64,000 nucleotides of DNA from Chitinophagaceae bacterium (GTDB lineage: Bacteria; Bacteroidota; Bacteroidia; Chitinophagales; Chitinophagaceae): positions 416,001 to 480,000 of the forward strand of contig JADJOC010000002.1 of the NCBI GenBank assembly GCA_016713965.1, in the 5' to 3' direction. The notes under the pieces are model-generated. The model was given only the letters and a program-made list of their open reading frames with translations. It did no database searches and was not told the origin of the DNA. Of the stretch, positions 45,631 through 52,434 are shown in pieces (within the stretch, counting starts at the first letter, position 1; each line of letters opens with the position of its first letter). The position numbers and the translations under genes were made by a program.

Positions 45631-45988
45631 TTTATAGGATTAAGTAAGATAAGCGCAAATCCAGAAGTGACATTAATGACCACTGCTTTTTATTAGGGTA
45701 TCCTATACGGCCTCGAAAAAATAGCGTTAAGAAATTTGCAAAGTGGAGCGTAAAGCAGCGAAAATGATGATGCAAAGTACAAAAGCTGATATTGTATTAG
45801 TCCATTAGTTTACAAAAGTTCAGGTTTAGCTTTTTCGCTGTAGCGCAACAAAGCAAATTTTAGCTATTTTTTCGCAGCCTTGATTTTTTTTGTTACTTTT
45901 TTTTATCAAGAAAAAAAGTAAATAGAGAACAACTCAATACTGTAGTAAGTTTGAGAAAAAAATACCTAATCCTAATAATTTATAATAA
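45631..45988. other. Intergenic gap with dispersed repeat blocks
   Basis: AT-rich; carries TTGTTAC/AAAAAAAGTAA-type inverted sequence (about 45888-45922) and a TACTGTAGTA-like end, related to the composite repeats at 31220 and 47560. No gene seen. Confidence 0.45.
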
Positions 45989-46263
45989 ATGATACAATTC
46001 GCTTACCCTATTTTATACGTAGCCGATGTAGCCAAATCAGTGAGCTTTTACAAAAACGCATTTGGCTTTGCACAAAAATTTATGGCTGAAGGAAACCAGA
46101 TGCAGAACTAATTACCGGCAGCACTACCCTGTCGCTGGCAGCAATTGATTTGGCTAAAACAAATTTACCTGATGTTTTTTTGCAAAGTGATACTAACGGT
46201 AAGCCTTTTGGAATTGAAATTGGTTTTACAAATATAACGGCAAAGCATACACTAAAAATGTAA
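45989..46263 (+). pseudogene. VOC/glyoxalase-like gene remnant
   Basis: The ATG at 45989 gives FAYPILYVADVAKSVSFYKN, a VOC N-terminus, but the frame stops after 40 codons; another frame continues ELITGSTTLSLAAIDLAKT and FLQSDTNGKPFGIEIGF, then ends at 46263 with the C-terminal beta-strand missing. At least one frameshift plus a truncation. Confidence 0.72.
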
Positions 46264-46331
46264 AATAGTAAAACATTTTCCCGGAAATCCTGTTATACAC
46301 TTTACATTTGCTTTCATAAAAACCTACAACA

Positions 46332-47372
46332 ATGATACCATCCAAAGGATACGCAGCACAAACCCCTGAAACAAATTTAGCACCCTGGAATTTTGAGCGA
46401 AGGGATGTAGGCCCACAAGATGTACAAATAGAAATATTGTATTGCGGTGTATGCCATTCCGATCTGCACCAAATAAAAAACGATTGGTTTCCCGGCATTT
46501 TCCCCATGGTTCCCGGCCATGAAATTGTAGGCCGAATCAGCAAAACAGGAACAGCAGTAAAAAAATTCACCGCCGGCAACCTTGCAGGCGTAGGCTGCCT
46601 TGTAGATTCCTGCCGCACCTGCAATAATTGCAAAGAAGGGCTCGAACAATATTGCTTAACACATTCTGTACCCACCTACAATGGCAAAGGAAAAGATGGC
46701 CAACCCACTTACGGTGGCTATTCCAATAACATTGTAGTGCATGAAGATTTTGTGCTGCACATTTCAGAAAAATTATCATTGCCTGCTGTGGCGCCATTGC
46801 TTTGCGCAGGCATTACCACCTATTCACCGCTTCGCTATTGGAAAGTAGGTAAGGGCCACAAACTGGCCGTACTTGGGCTTGGCGGCTTAGGCCACATGGC
46901 CGTAAAATTCGGTGTAGCTTTTGGCGCAGAAGTTACTGTATTAAGCACCTCTCCATCAAAAGAAGAAGCCGCTAAAAATTTGGGTGCACACAACTTTGTG
47001 GTAACCACAGATCCTGCCCAGCTAAAAGCAAAAAGAAGTTCATTCGATTTTATTTTAGATACCGTTTCTGCAAAGCATGAGATGGCGCCTTACCTTTCTT
47101 TATTAAAAACAAACGGCATACACATTTGTGTAGGTGCCCCGCCTGAGCCCTACCAAATTTCTGCCTTTGCATTGATGATGGGCAGAAAAAGTGTGGCGGC
47201 TTCCAACATTGGCGGTTTACCCGAGACCCAGGAGATGCTCGATTTTTGCGCAGCCAACAACATTGTTTCAGAGATCGAGATCATCAACATTAAAGACATC
47301 CACACCGCTTACGACCGCATGGTAAAAGGCGATGTGCGCTACAGGTTTGTAATTGATATGGCTACGTTGTAA
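46332..47372 (+). CDS. Zinc-dependent NAD(P) alcohol dehydrogenase (YahK-like)
   Basis: The 346-residue MDR protein has catalytic zinc ligands in CGVCHSDLHQ and PGHEIVG, structural zinc cysteines in CRTCNNCKEGLEQYC and the Rossmann motif GLGGLGHMAVK near 176-186. This is the cinnamyl-alcohol/YahK-type aldehyde reductase group, reducing aldehydes with NADPH. It appears monocistronic. Confidence 0.93.
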   Translation: MIPSKGYAAQTPETNLAPWNFERRDVGPQDVQIEILYCGVCHSDLHQIKNDWFPGIFPMVPGHEIVGRISKTGTAVKKFTAGNLAGVGCLVDSCRTCNNCKEGLEQYCLTHSVPTYNGKGKDGQPTYGGYSNNIVVHEDFVLHISEKLSLPAVAPLLCAGITTYSPLRYWKVGKGHKLAVLGLGGLGHMAVKFGVAFGAEVTVLSTSPSKEEAAKNLGAHNFVVTTDPAQLKAKRSSFDFILDTVSAKHEMAPYLSLLKTNGIHICVGAPPEPYQISAFALMMGRKSVAASNIGGLPETQEMLDFCAANNIVSEIEIINIKDIHTAYDRMVKGDVRYRFVIDMATL

Positions 47373-47782
47373 AGCTGCTTGCTCCGCAAGAAAATATTTT
47401 TTTTGGTTACCAGCTGTGGTGCCTGTGGCATCATCGTTGCGTCGCACTCTTGTGCTGCAAAGCTTTATTGAACTTTAATTAAAGCGGAGATGAAAAAATT
47501 AATTTAAGTTGTTATCTAATCAGGTTCAATTAATTCGAATACGTTCAATAATGAAATGAAGCTGAAGCTACAGTAGTACAAAAGTTTAATCAGGGAACTG
47601 CCCCGAAAACGGGATGTAATCGTTTTCGGGCGGCTTTGTCGCCTGTCCCGTCCGAAGGCGAGAGTTACTTTTTTTCCGCAAAAAAGTAACAATATAGTTT
47701 TTATATTAAAAATGATTACTTTATTTTGAAAAGATTATCATAGCCCATATTTTTGAGTACACCTATTTAACACCAGCTACAC
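47373..47782. repeat. 410-bp gap made largely of dispersed repeats
   Basis: Contains inverted copy of the 28711 repeat (GTGGCATCATCGTTG at 47425-47439, then GTCGCACTCTTG), a TACAGTAGTAC box, a CCCGAAAACGGG hairpin, GTCCCGTCCGAAGGCGAG and GTTACTTT...AAAGTAAC. No gene. Confidence 0.55.
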
Positions 47783-48088
47783 ATGAAACAACAAAACGCC
47801 ATACAAATATTTGAAGATAAAAAAGTAAGAACCCTTTGGGATGCCGAACAGGAAAAATGGTATTTCTCTATTGTAGATACAATTGAGATACTTACAGCAA
47901 GCCCCAACCCCCGTAAATATTGGAGTGTTCTTAAAACCCGGCTCAAACAAGAAGGAAGTCAGTTGGCTACAAATTGTAGTCAACTGAAAATGCAATCTGC
48001 TGACGGAAAGTTTTATAAAACCGATGTAGCCGATACTGAACAGCTTTTCAGGCTCATACAATCCATTCCATCACCCAAAGCATCATAA
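47783..48088 (+). pseudogene. BRO-N family protein, C-terminally truncated
   Basis: The 101-residue frame (IQIFEDKKVRTLWDAEQEKW; YFSIVDTIEIL; YWSVLKTRLKQEGSQ; DTEQLFRLIQSIPSPKA) matches the N-terminal part of Bacteroidota BRO-N/phage-antirepressor-like proteins, which continue for well over 100 more residues. Here it stops at the point where the next domain should begin, 3 bp before the CYTH gene. Probably a phage-type remnant. Confidence 0.72.
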
Positions 48089-48091
48089 TTT

Positions 48092-48559
48092 ATGCCACAG
48101 GAAATAGAAAGAAAATATCTAATCAACCACGATAAGTGGCAGCAGGTTCAAAAACCAGCAGGAGAATTGTACCGGCAGGGTTATTTATTAACCGATCCGG
48201 ATAAAACCATACGGGTACGCCTTACAGCAGCCAGCGGCTTTCTTACTATCAAAGGACTGAACATTGGTGCCACAAGGCCCGAATACGAATATGAAATACC
48301 GCGGCAGGATGCTATAGAATTATTGGATAATTTTTCCATCGCAGAACTATCAAAAACACGCTACAAAATAAACCATGATGGGAAAATATGGGAGGTGGAT
48401 GAATTTGCAGGAGACAATGCCGGACTCATCATAGCAGAAATTGAATTAACCAGCGAAGACGAACTATTTACACTCCCTATATGGATTGATAAAGAAGTAA
48501 CAGGTGAAGAAAAATATTACAATTCAAATTTGACAGGTAGGCCGTATAAAAGTTGGTAG
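48092..48559 (+). CDS. CYTH-domain protein
   Basis: The 155-residue protein has the EXEXK motif as EIERKYL at residues 4-10 and conserved basic/acidic strands (TIRVRLT, FLTIKG, YEYEIP, WEVDEFAG, IIAEIEL). CYTH enzymes bind triphosphates in a beta-tunnel; most bacterial ones are inorganic triphosphatases. Substrate not deducible. Confidence 0.88.
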   Translation: MPQEIERKYLINHDKWQQVQKPAGELYRQGYLLTDPDKTIRVRLTAASGFLTIKGLNIGATRPEYEYEIPRQDAIELLDNFSIAELSKTRYKINHDGKIWEVDEFAGDNAGLIIAEIELTSEDELFTLPIWIDKEVTGEEKYYNSNLTGRPYKSW

Positions 48560-48609
48560 GAAATTTAAAGCATTATTTTTTCTTTTTAAAAAGAACTACT
48601 GTAGCTTCT

Positions 48610-48867
48610 CTACTCCTTTGCTCCCCACTTTTCATCAATCGCCACCAATGCCTCACAAACCTTATTAATCTGTTCATAAAAATAAAGCATATTACTGCGT
48701 TCAATATTAGATAAACCATCAGCATCTTTACTGCCAAAAGCATATATCAGCAAATTCCAGCTGATACGTTTTACTTCCTCTGGCGGAAAGCTGTTTAGAA
48801 AACGATTAATAATTTCCAGGCTATTTTCTATATCTGCTGAAATATGCTTTTCATTTTGCTGGGGCAT
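48610..48867 (-). CDS. Small unknown protein paired with XRE regulator (copy 1)
   Basis: The 85-residue protein (SLEIINRFLNSFPPEEVKR; SWNLLIYAFGSKDADGLSN; ERSNMLYFYEQINKVCEAL) is clearly paralogous to the protein at 56650-56928, sharing INRFLN-FPPEE-KR, YAFGS-DA-GL and ERSN-FYEQ-NKVC-ALV. It is probably helical and soluble. No known family recognised. It is divergent from an XRE regulator gene, as is its paralogue. Confidence 0.72.
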   Translation of the reverse strand: MPQQNEKHISADIENSLEIINRFLNSFPPEEVKRISWNLLIYAFGSKDADGLSNIERSNMLYFYEQINKVCEALVAIDEKWGAKE

Positions 48868-48924
48868 TGGCTATTGAATTAAATTAAAATATTGACACTT
48901 CAAATTTATAAATAATTGGTGAAC

Positions 48925-48952
48925 TATACAAATTTGACTATATACAAATTTG
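48925..48952. promoter_or_regulatory. Repeated TATACAAATTTG boxes between divergent genes
   Basis: TATACAAATTTG occurs at 48925-48936 and 48941-48952, 16 bp apart, each containing the palindrome CAAATTTG; a plausible operator for the XRE regulator. Confidence 0.5.
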
Positions 48953-48974
48953 GCTATATGCGCACTTTTGCTAA

Positions 48975-49202
48975 GTGAAATACTTACGTGACGAAAAAAA
49001 CATAAAGAAATTTGGTGCAAACCTCCGTACCATACGTTTAGCTAAAGGTTTATCGCAGGAAGCCTTAGCCTGGGAAGCTAATGTTGAGCCTATGCAAATA
49101 AGCCGAATTGAAAGAGGTGTAATCAATACCAGCATCTCCCAGGTATTCAACATCGCCAAAGCGCTCAAAATTCATCCTTCCGAATTATTCATATGGGATT
49201 AA
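48975..49202 (+). CDS. XRE/Cro-type regulator, 75 residues
   Basis: From a GTG at 48975 the protein is a compact HTH_3 domain (NLRTIRLAKGLSQEALAWEANVEPMQISRIERG; VFNIAKALKIHPSELFIWD). The 3' end of this gene (49173-49200) recurs after the Abi_2 gene and after the PIN gene. It is divergent from a small unknown protein and followed by the Abi_2 cassette. Likely autoregulator of the islet. Confidence 0.88.
   Translation: MKYLRDEKNIKKFGANLRTIRLAKGLSQEALAWEANVEPMQISRIERGVINTSISQVFNIAKALKIHPSELFIWD
49173..49200 (+). repeat. xre 3'-end sequence, copy A (inside the gene)
   Basis: CATCCTTCCGAATTATTCAT then ATGGGATT, encoding H-P-S-E-L-F-I-W-D. Reference copy of the repeat bordering the downstream cassettes. 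Confidence 0.85.
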
Positions 49203-49225
49203 TTAGGCAAATCACAAAATATTTA

Positions 49226-49233
49226 TATCTTTG
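49226..49233 (+). promoter_or_regulatory. -7 box (TATCTTTG) for Abi_2 leader RNA
   Basis: TAnnTTTG match; transcription would start near 49240, at the foot of the hairpin described next. Confidence 0.6.
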
Positions 49234-49239
49234 TTACAA

Positions 49240-49290
49240 CATGCTTACCCCCCTTCCCATTTGAACAGGGCGCTCAGGGTAAGCTTTTTA
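49240..49290 (+). ncRNA. Hairpin leader/possible ncRNA of the Abi_2 gene
   Basis: GCTTACCC (49243-49250) pairs with GGGTAAGC (49277-49284); an inner CCCT/AGGG stem (49251-49254, 49267-49270) lies in the loop; TTTTTATTTTT follows. With the promoter box at 49226 this would make a short RNA of about 50 nt, ending 12 bp before the Abi_2 ATG, either a terminated ncRNA or an attenuating leader. Confidence 0.55.
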
Positions 49291-49301
49291 TTTTTAACCT
49301 T

Positions 49302-50198
49302 ATGAGTAAAATACCTTACAATAAGCTACCGGTTATTTATCCGGATCAGCTTCAACAATTAAAAAACAGGGGCTTAATTGTAAATAATGAAAACAAGGCG
49401 CTTCATTTATTAGAAAGTATCAGTTATTATCGCCTGAGTGGGTATTGGTATCCTTTATTACAAGATAAAAAAAAGCATCAATTTAAACCAGAGGCAAATT
49501 TTGATACTGCATTTAGCCTATATTGTTTTGATAGAAAACTAAGGCAACTGGTTATTTCTGAATTAGAAAAAATAGAGATTGGGGTACGGGCTAAAATGAT
49601 ATATGTTTTATCACATCAGTATGGCTGCTTTTGGTTTAAGGATGCACATTTATTTAAAGATCCCGTAAAACACGCTAATACACTTGGCAAAATTGGTGAA
49701 GAATATAGGAGAAGCGATGAAGAATTCATAAATGCTTTCCGCAACAAATATTCAGATCCATTGCCTCCCTCATGGATGATAATGGAAATTACTTCATTTG
49801 GCACATTATCTATTTTATATAAAAATTTAAAACCAGGTAGGGAAAAACGAGCCATAGCCAATTATTTTGGTCTTGCCGATTCTGTATTTGAAACGTGGCT
49901 GCATAGCATTGTTTATCTAAGAAATATATGTGCGCATCATTCCCGCCTTTGGAACAGGGCAATGAGCATTCGTCCTCAAATTCCACAAAACCCCAGAAAA
50001 ATATGGATTAGCAATACAAATATCCGCAATAGCCGTACATACTTTATACTTTGCATGATAAAGTTTTTATTACAAACTGTAAATCCTAAAACAGGCTTTT
50101 CGTCTAAACTCAAATCGTTATTAAAAGAATATCCAAATGTAGACACCCGTGCGATGGCTTTTCCTTACGATTGGGAAAAGGAAGCGTTATGGGAATAA
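49302..50198 (+). CDS. Abi_2 (AbiD/AbiF-type) HEPN protein
   Basis: The 298-residue protein has the Abi_2 signatures LLESISYYRLSGYWYPL (about 37-53), a central FDRKLRQLVISELEKIEIGVRAKM, and LRNICAHHSRLWNR at 206-219, which contains the HEPN RNase motif R207-x4-H212. Abi_2 proteins cause abortive infection against phage or act as RNase toxins; the group is regarded as related to Cas13. It follows an XRE gene and a hairpin RNA and is followed directly by an xre 3'-end remnant. Confidence 0.93.
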   Translation: MSKIPYNKLPVIYPDQLQQLKNRGLIVNNENKALHLLESISYYRLSGYWYPLLQDKKKHQFKPEANFDTAFSLYCFDRKLRQLVISELEKIEIGVRAKMIYVLSHQYGCFWFKDAHLFKDPVKHANTLGKIGEEYRRSDEEFINAFRNKYSDPLPPSWMIMEITSFGTLSILYKNLKPGREKRAIANYFGLADSVFETWLHSIVYLRNICAHHSRLWNRAMSIRPQIPQNPRKIWISNTNIRNSRTYFILCMIKFLLQTVNPKTGFSSKLKSLLKEYPNVDTRAMAFPYDWEKEALWE

Positions 50199-50200
50199 TC

Positions 50201-50228
50201 CATCCTTCCCAATTATTCATCTGGGATT
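50201..50228 (+). repeat. xre 3'-end remnant, copy B
   Basis: Differs from copy A at two of 28 positions and reads in frame I-H-P-S-Q-L-F-I-W-D-stop (50198-50230). It begins right after the Abi_2 stop codon. Confidence 0.85.
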
Positions 50229-50299
50229 AATCATCAGCCACCAGCATAGCAAACTGTATATCATTCCACAGAAATAATAGAATATTCAATTTCTTTTCT

Positions 50300-50307
50300 T
50301 AAATTTG
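50300..50307 (+). promoter_or_regulatory. -7 box (TAAATTTG) for antitoxin-PIN pair
   Basis: TAnnTTTG ends 6 bp before the ATG at 50313, so the mRNA would be essentially leaderless. Confidence 0.55.
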
Positions 50308-50312
50308 ATAAC

Positions 50313-50525
50313 ATGAATACAGTACGGGTAGACATATTAAATCCTAAAGCAGCAAAACTGTTAAGAGATCTAGCAGACTTAAATCTTATTGCAATTCACA
50401 ACCCCTCAAAAAATGGCTTTAAGGATGTACTGAAAAGATTACGCACTAAAGCAAAATCAGTACCAACACTAAATGAAATAACAAAGGAAGTTGAGCTGAC
50501 AAGAGCCAAACGCTATGCAAAATAA
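50313..50525 (+). CDS. Probable antitoxin of a PIN toxin pair
   Basis: The 70-residue protein (MNTVRVDILNPKAAKLLRDL; LNEITKEVELTRAKRYAK) has the size and C-terminal layout of Bacteroidota antitoxins found before PIN toxins. Its stop overlaps the toxin start (50515) by 11 bp. Likely binds the PIN protein and its own promoter. Confidence 0.8.
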   Translation: MNTVRVDILNPKAAKLLRDLADLNLIAIHNPSKNGFKDVLKRLRTKAKSVPTLNEITKEVELTRAKRYAK

Positions 50526-50926
50526 AGTTAGCAGGATCATTCTTGATACCAATCTTTGGATTAGCTTTTTTAATTACAAAAGATTTTTCTAAACTTGATG
50601 AACTAATTTTTTCAAAACGAAGTATTATAGTTTTTAGTAAAGAATTATTGGATGAATTTTTGGAAGTAGTAAGTCGGCCAAAATTCAGGCGCTTTTTTAC
50701 ACGTGCAGATATAGAAGATATTCTTGAAACTATTGACGAATATGCAGATTTTGTAACAGTCGAAACTAAAGTTAATATTTGCAGGGATCTAAAAGATAAC
50801 TTTTTACTTTCTTTGTCAATAGACGGGAACGTTGATTTTTTATTAACCGGCGACAAAGATTTATTAGAACTTAATAAATTTGGAGAAACAAAAATGATAA
50901 CAATTTCAAATTTTTTGCAATTATAA
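50515..50926 (+). CDS. PIN-domain toxin (one frameshift)
   Basis: The ATG at 50515 gives R-I-I-L-D-T-N-L-W-I-S-F, the first catalytic strand; one extra T in the run 50566-50571 breaks the frame, after which L-I-T-K-D-F-S-K-L-D-E-L continues in the next frame to 50926. Other acidic residues are in SKELLDEFLEVVSRPKF and LLTGDKDLLELN. About 136 residues, PIN_3-like. Such toxins are Mg-dependent RNases. The lesion is homopolymeric and may be a read error. Confidence 0.85.
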
Positions 50927-50937
50927 TCCTCAACATC

Positions 50938-50969
50938 CATCCTTCCCAATTATTCATTCATATGGGAAT
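50938..50969 (+). repeat. xre 3'-end remnant, copy C
   Basis: Shares CATCCTTCCCAATTATTCAT with copy B, then a 4-bp TCAT duplication and ATGGGA. It begins 12 bp after the PIN stop codon. Confidence 0.8.
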
Positions 50970-51142
50970 AATATTTCAACTGCCTTACAATCACTTACAA
51001 ATTGTTTAATTTTTTAATTAAATAGCAGCGGCCCTTTATCCTATTTCTCCATCTTCTTATCAAAAATCCTACATATAATAATTTATACAATAAGAGCCAA
51101 AAAACTACCACTTCGGGGTATTGCATAGTCAAATAAAAAAAA

Positions 51143-51150
51143 TAGTTTTG
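51143..51150 (+). promoter_or_regulatory. -7 box (TAGTTTTG)
   Basis: TAnnTTTG match about 135 bp before the ATG at 51284; the leader would include the pseudoknot-like element at 51234. A TACCAC-TTC-GGGGTA hairpin lies just upstream at 51108. Confidence 0.5.
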
Positions 51151-51233
51151 CGCCGTTAATTTTAAAAGCCTTAAAGCAGGTATGCCTTAATGTTATGCAG
51201 TTAAGCAACAAGTACAAAACAATTTTTTATAAT

Positions 51234-51267
51234 CGGCGGATTCCGAAAAGCCGTAAAAGAGTAGGAA
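51234..51267 (+). promoter_or_regulatory. Pseudoknot-like leader element, copy 5 (covarying)
   Basis: CGGC (51234-51237) pairs with GCCG (51250-51253), replacing ATGC/GCAT; TCC (51242-51244) pairs with GGA (51264-51266), replacing GCC/GGC; GAAAA and AAAGAGTA are unchanged. It ends 17 bp before the ATG at 51284. Confidence 0.7.
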
Positions 51268-51283
51268 TATTAAAATTAAACAA

Positions 51284-52429
51284 ATGAAAACATTTCTTTA
51301 CCCGGTGAATTTCTTTTTATTATGCACAGCGTTTTGTTTCCCTTTAAATACATACAGCCAGCAATGGTCAGGAAACAATGACCTGGTTTCTCCACTATCC
51401 CGTACGGGCAATATAGCCATAGGTGATATTGCCTCACCGGATAATAAACTAAAAGTAAAAAACGGCAAAGTCCTTTTTGAAGGAGAAAAAATTGTACAGA
51501 TAAAAACATACTTTAATAAAACCATCTGGTACGAAAAAGCAGGCGCTTTCAGGACAGGGATATTTTCTGTTAAATCTGCATTTAACATACCAAATCAGGA
51601 TCCTGTTTATCCTTCTGATAATGCTATGCACCCATGGGCAGAAAACAATGCCGGCATAGGGTCCTTTGCCGCAGGATTTGATACAAAAGCAAACGGGCAA
51701 TATGCTGCTGCTTTTGGCAGCAATGCTTTTGCTGAGGCTTCTAATAGTTTTGCCATTGGCAGGTACAATACCGGTGGGGGAAGCCCTGCCCAATGGATAG
51801 CTACCGACCCTTTGTTCCAAATAGGCATTGGCTCATCCAAAGACCAAAAATCAGATGCCCTGGCTGTTCTTAAAAATGGAAATGTGGGTGTGGGTATCTC
51901 TTCTCCACAAACACTCTTATCACTGGGATTGTTACAAAATAAAAGAAAATTTGCGCTGTATGATAAAGCTGATGCCTGGTATGGTTTGGGAATGGAAAAT
52001 AAAAAACTCATTTTCCAGGTAGGCGAGCAGGATGCTGCATTTTCTTTTTTAAATAATGTAAGTAAAGAAATAATTACAATAAAAAATAATGGCAAGGTAG
52101 GCATAGGAACAACAGACCCCAAAAGCGCTTTGGCAGTATATGGAAAAATTACTGCCAAAGAAGTAGAGGTTACGATTGAAGGTTGGGCTGATTTTGTATT
52201 CAAAGAAAATTATAAATTAAAACCTTTGGAAGAAGTGGAAAGATTTATAAAAGAAAATAATCACCTGCCTGATGTTCCTTCAGAAAAAACAGTGCTTGAA
52301 AAAGGGGTAAATCTTGGTGAGATGGATGCCATATTGCTTCGGAAAATTGAGGAGCTTACTTTATACATCATCGACCTTAAAAAAGAGAATGATTCTTTAA
52401 AGAAAATATTAATCAACAATCCCCGGTAA
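51284..52429 (+). CDS. Secreted YadA-head-like/tail-fibre protein
   Basis: A signal peptide (1-24, ending TYSQ) precedes head-repeat-like segments (IGSFAAGFDTKANGQYAAAFG; NSFAIGRYNTGGG; NGNVGVGISSPQ; NNGKVGIGTTDPKSALAVYGK) and the Bacteroidota tail W-A-D-F-V-F-K-E-N-Y-K-L-K-P-L-E-E-V-E-R, then FIKENNHLPDVPSE and a C-terminal coiled coil (MDAILLRKIEELTLYIIDLKK). Surface-exposed fibre-like protein of unknown ligand. It is 5 bp from the next gene, a likely operon. Confidence 0.83.
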   Translation: MKTFLYPVNFFLLCTAFCFPLNTYSQQWSGNNDLVSPLSRTGNIAIGDIASPDNKLKVKNGKVLFEGEKIVQIKTYFNKTIWYEKAGAFRTGIFSVKSAFNIPNQDPVYPSDNAMHPWAENNAGIGSFAAGFDTKANGQYAAAFGSNAFAEASNSFAIGRYNTGGGSPAQWIATDPLFQIGIGSSKDQKSDALAVLKNGNVGVGISSPQTLLSLGLLQNKRKFALYDKADAWYGLGMENKKLIFQVGEQDAAFSFLNNVSKEIITIKNNGKVGIGTTDPKSALAVYGKITAKEVEVTIEGWADFVFKENYKLKPLEEVERFIKENNHLPDVPSEKTVLEKGVNLGEMDAILLRKIEELTLYIIDLKKENDSLKKILINNPR

Positions 52430-52434
52430 CCTCT

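Noticed and set aside
51607..52203. 198-codon minus ORF in the secreted fibre gene
   Set aside because: Shadow of repeat-rich coding sequence.
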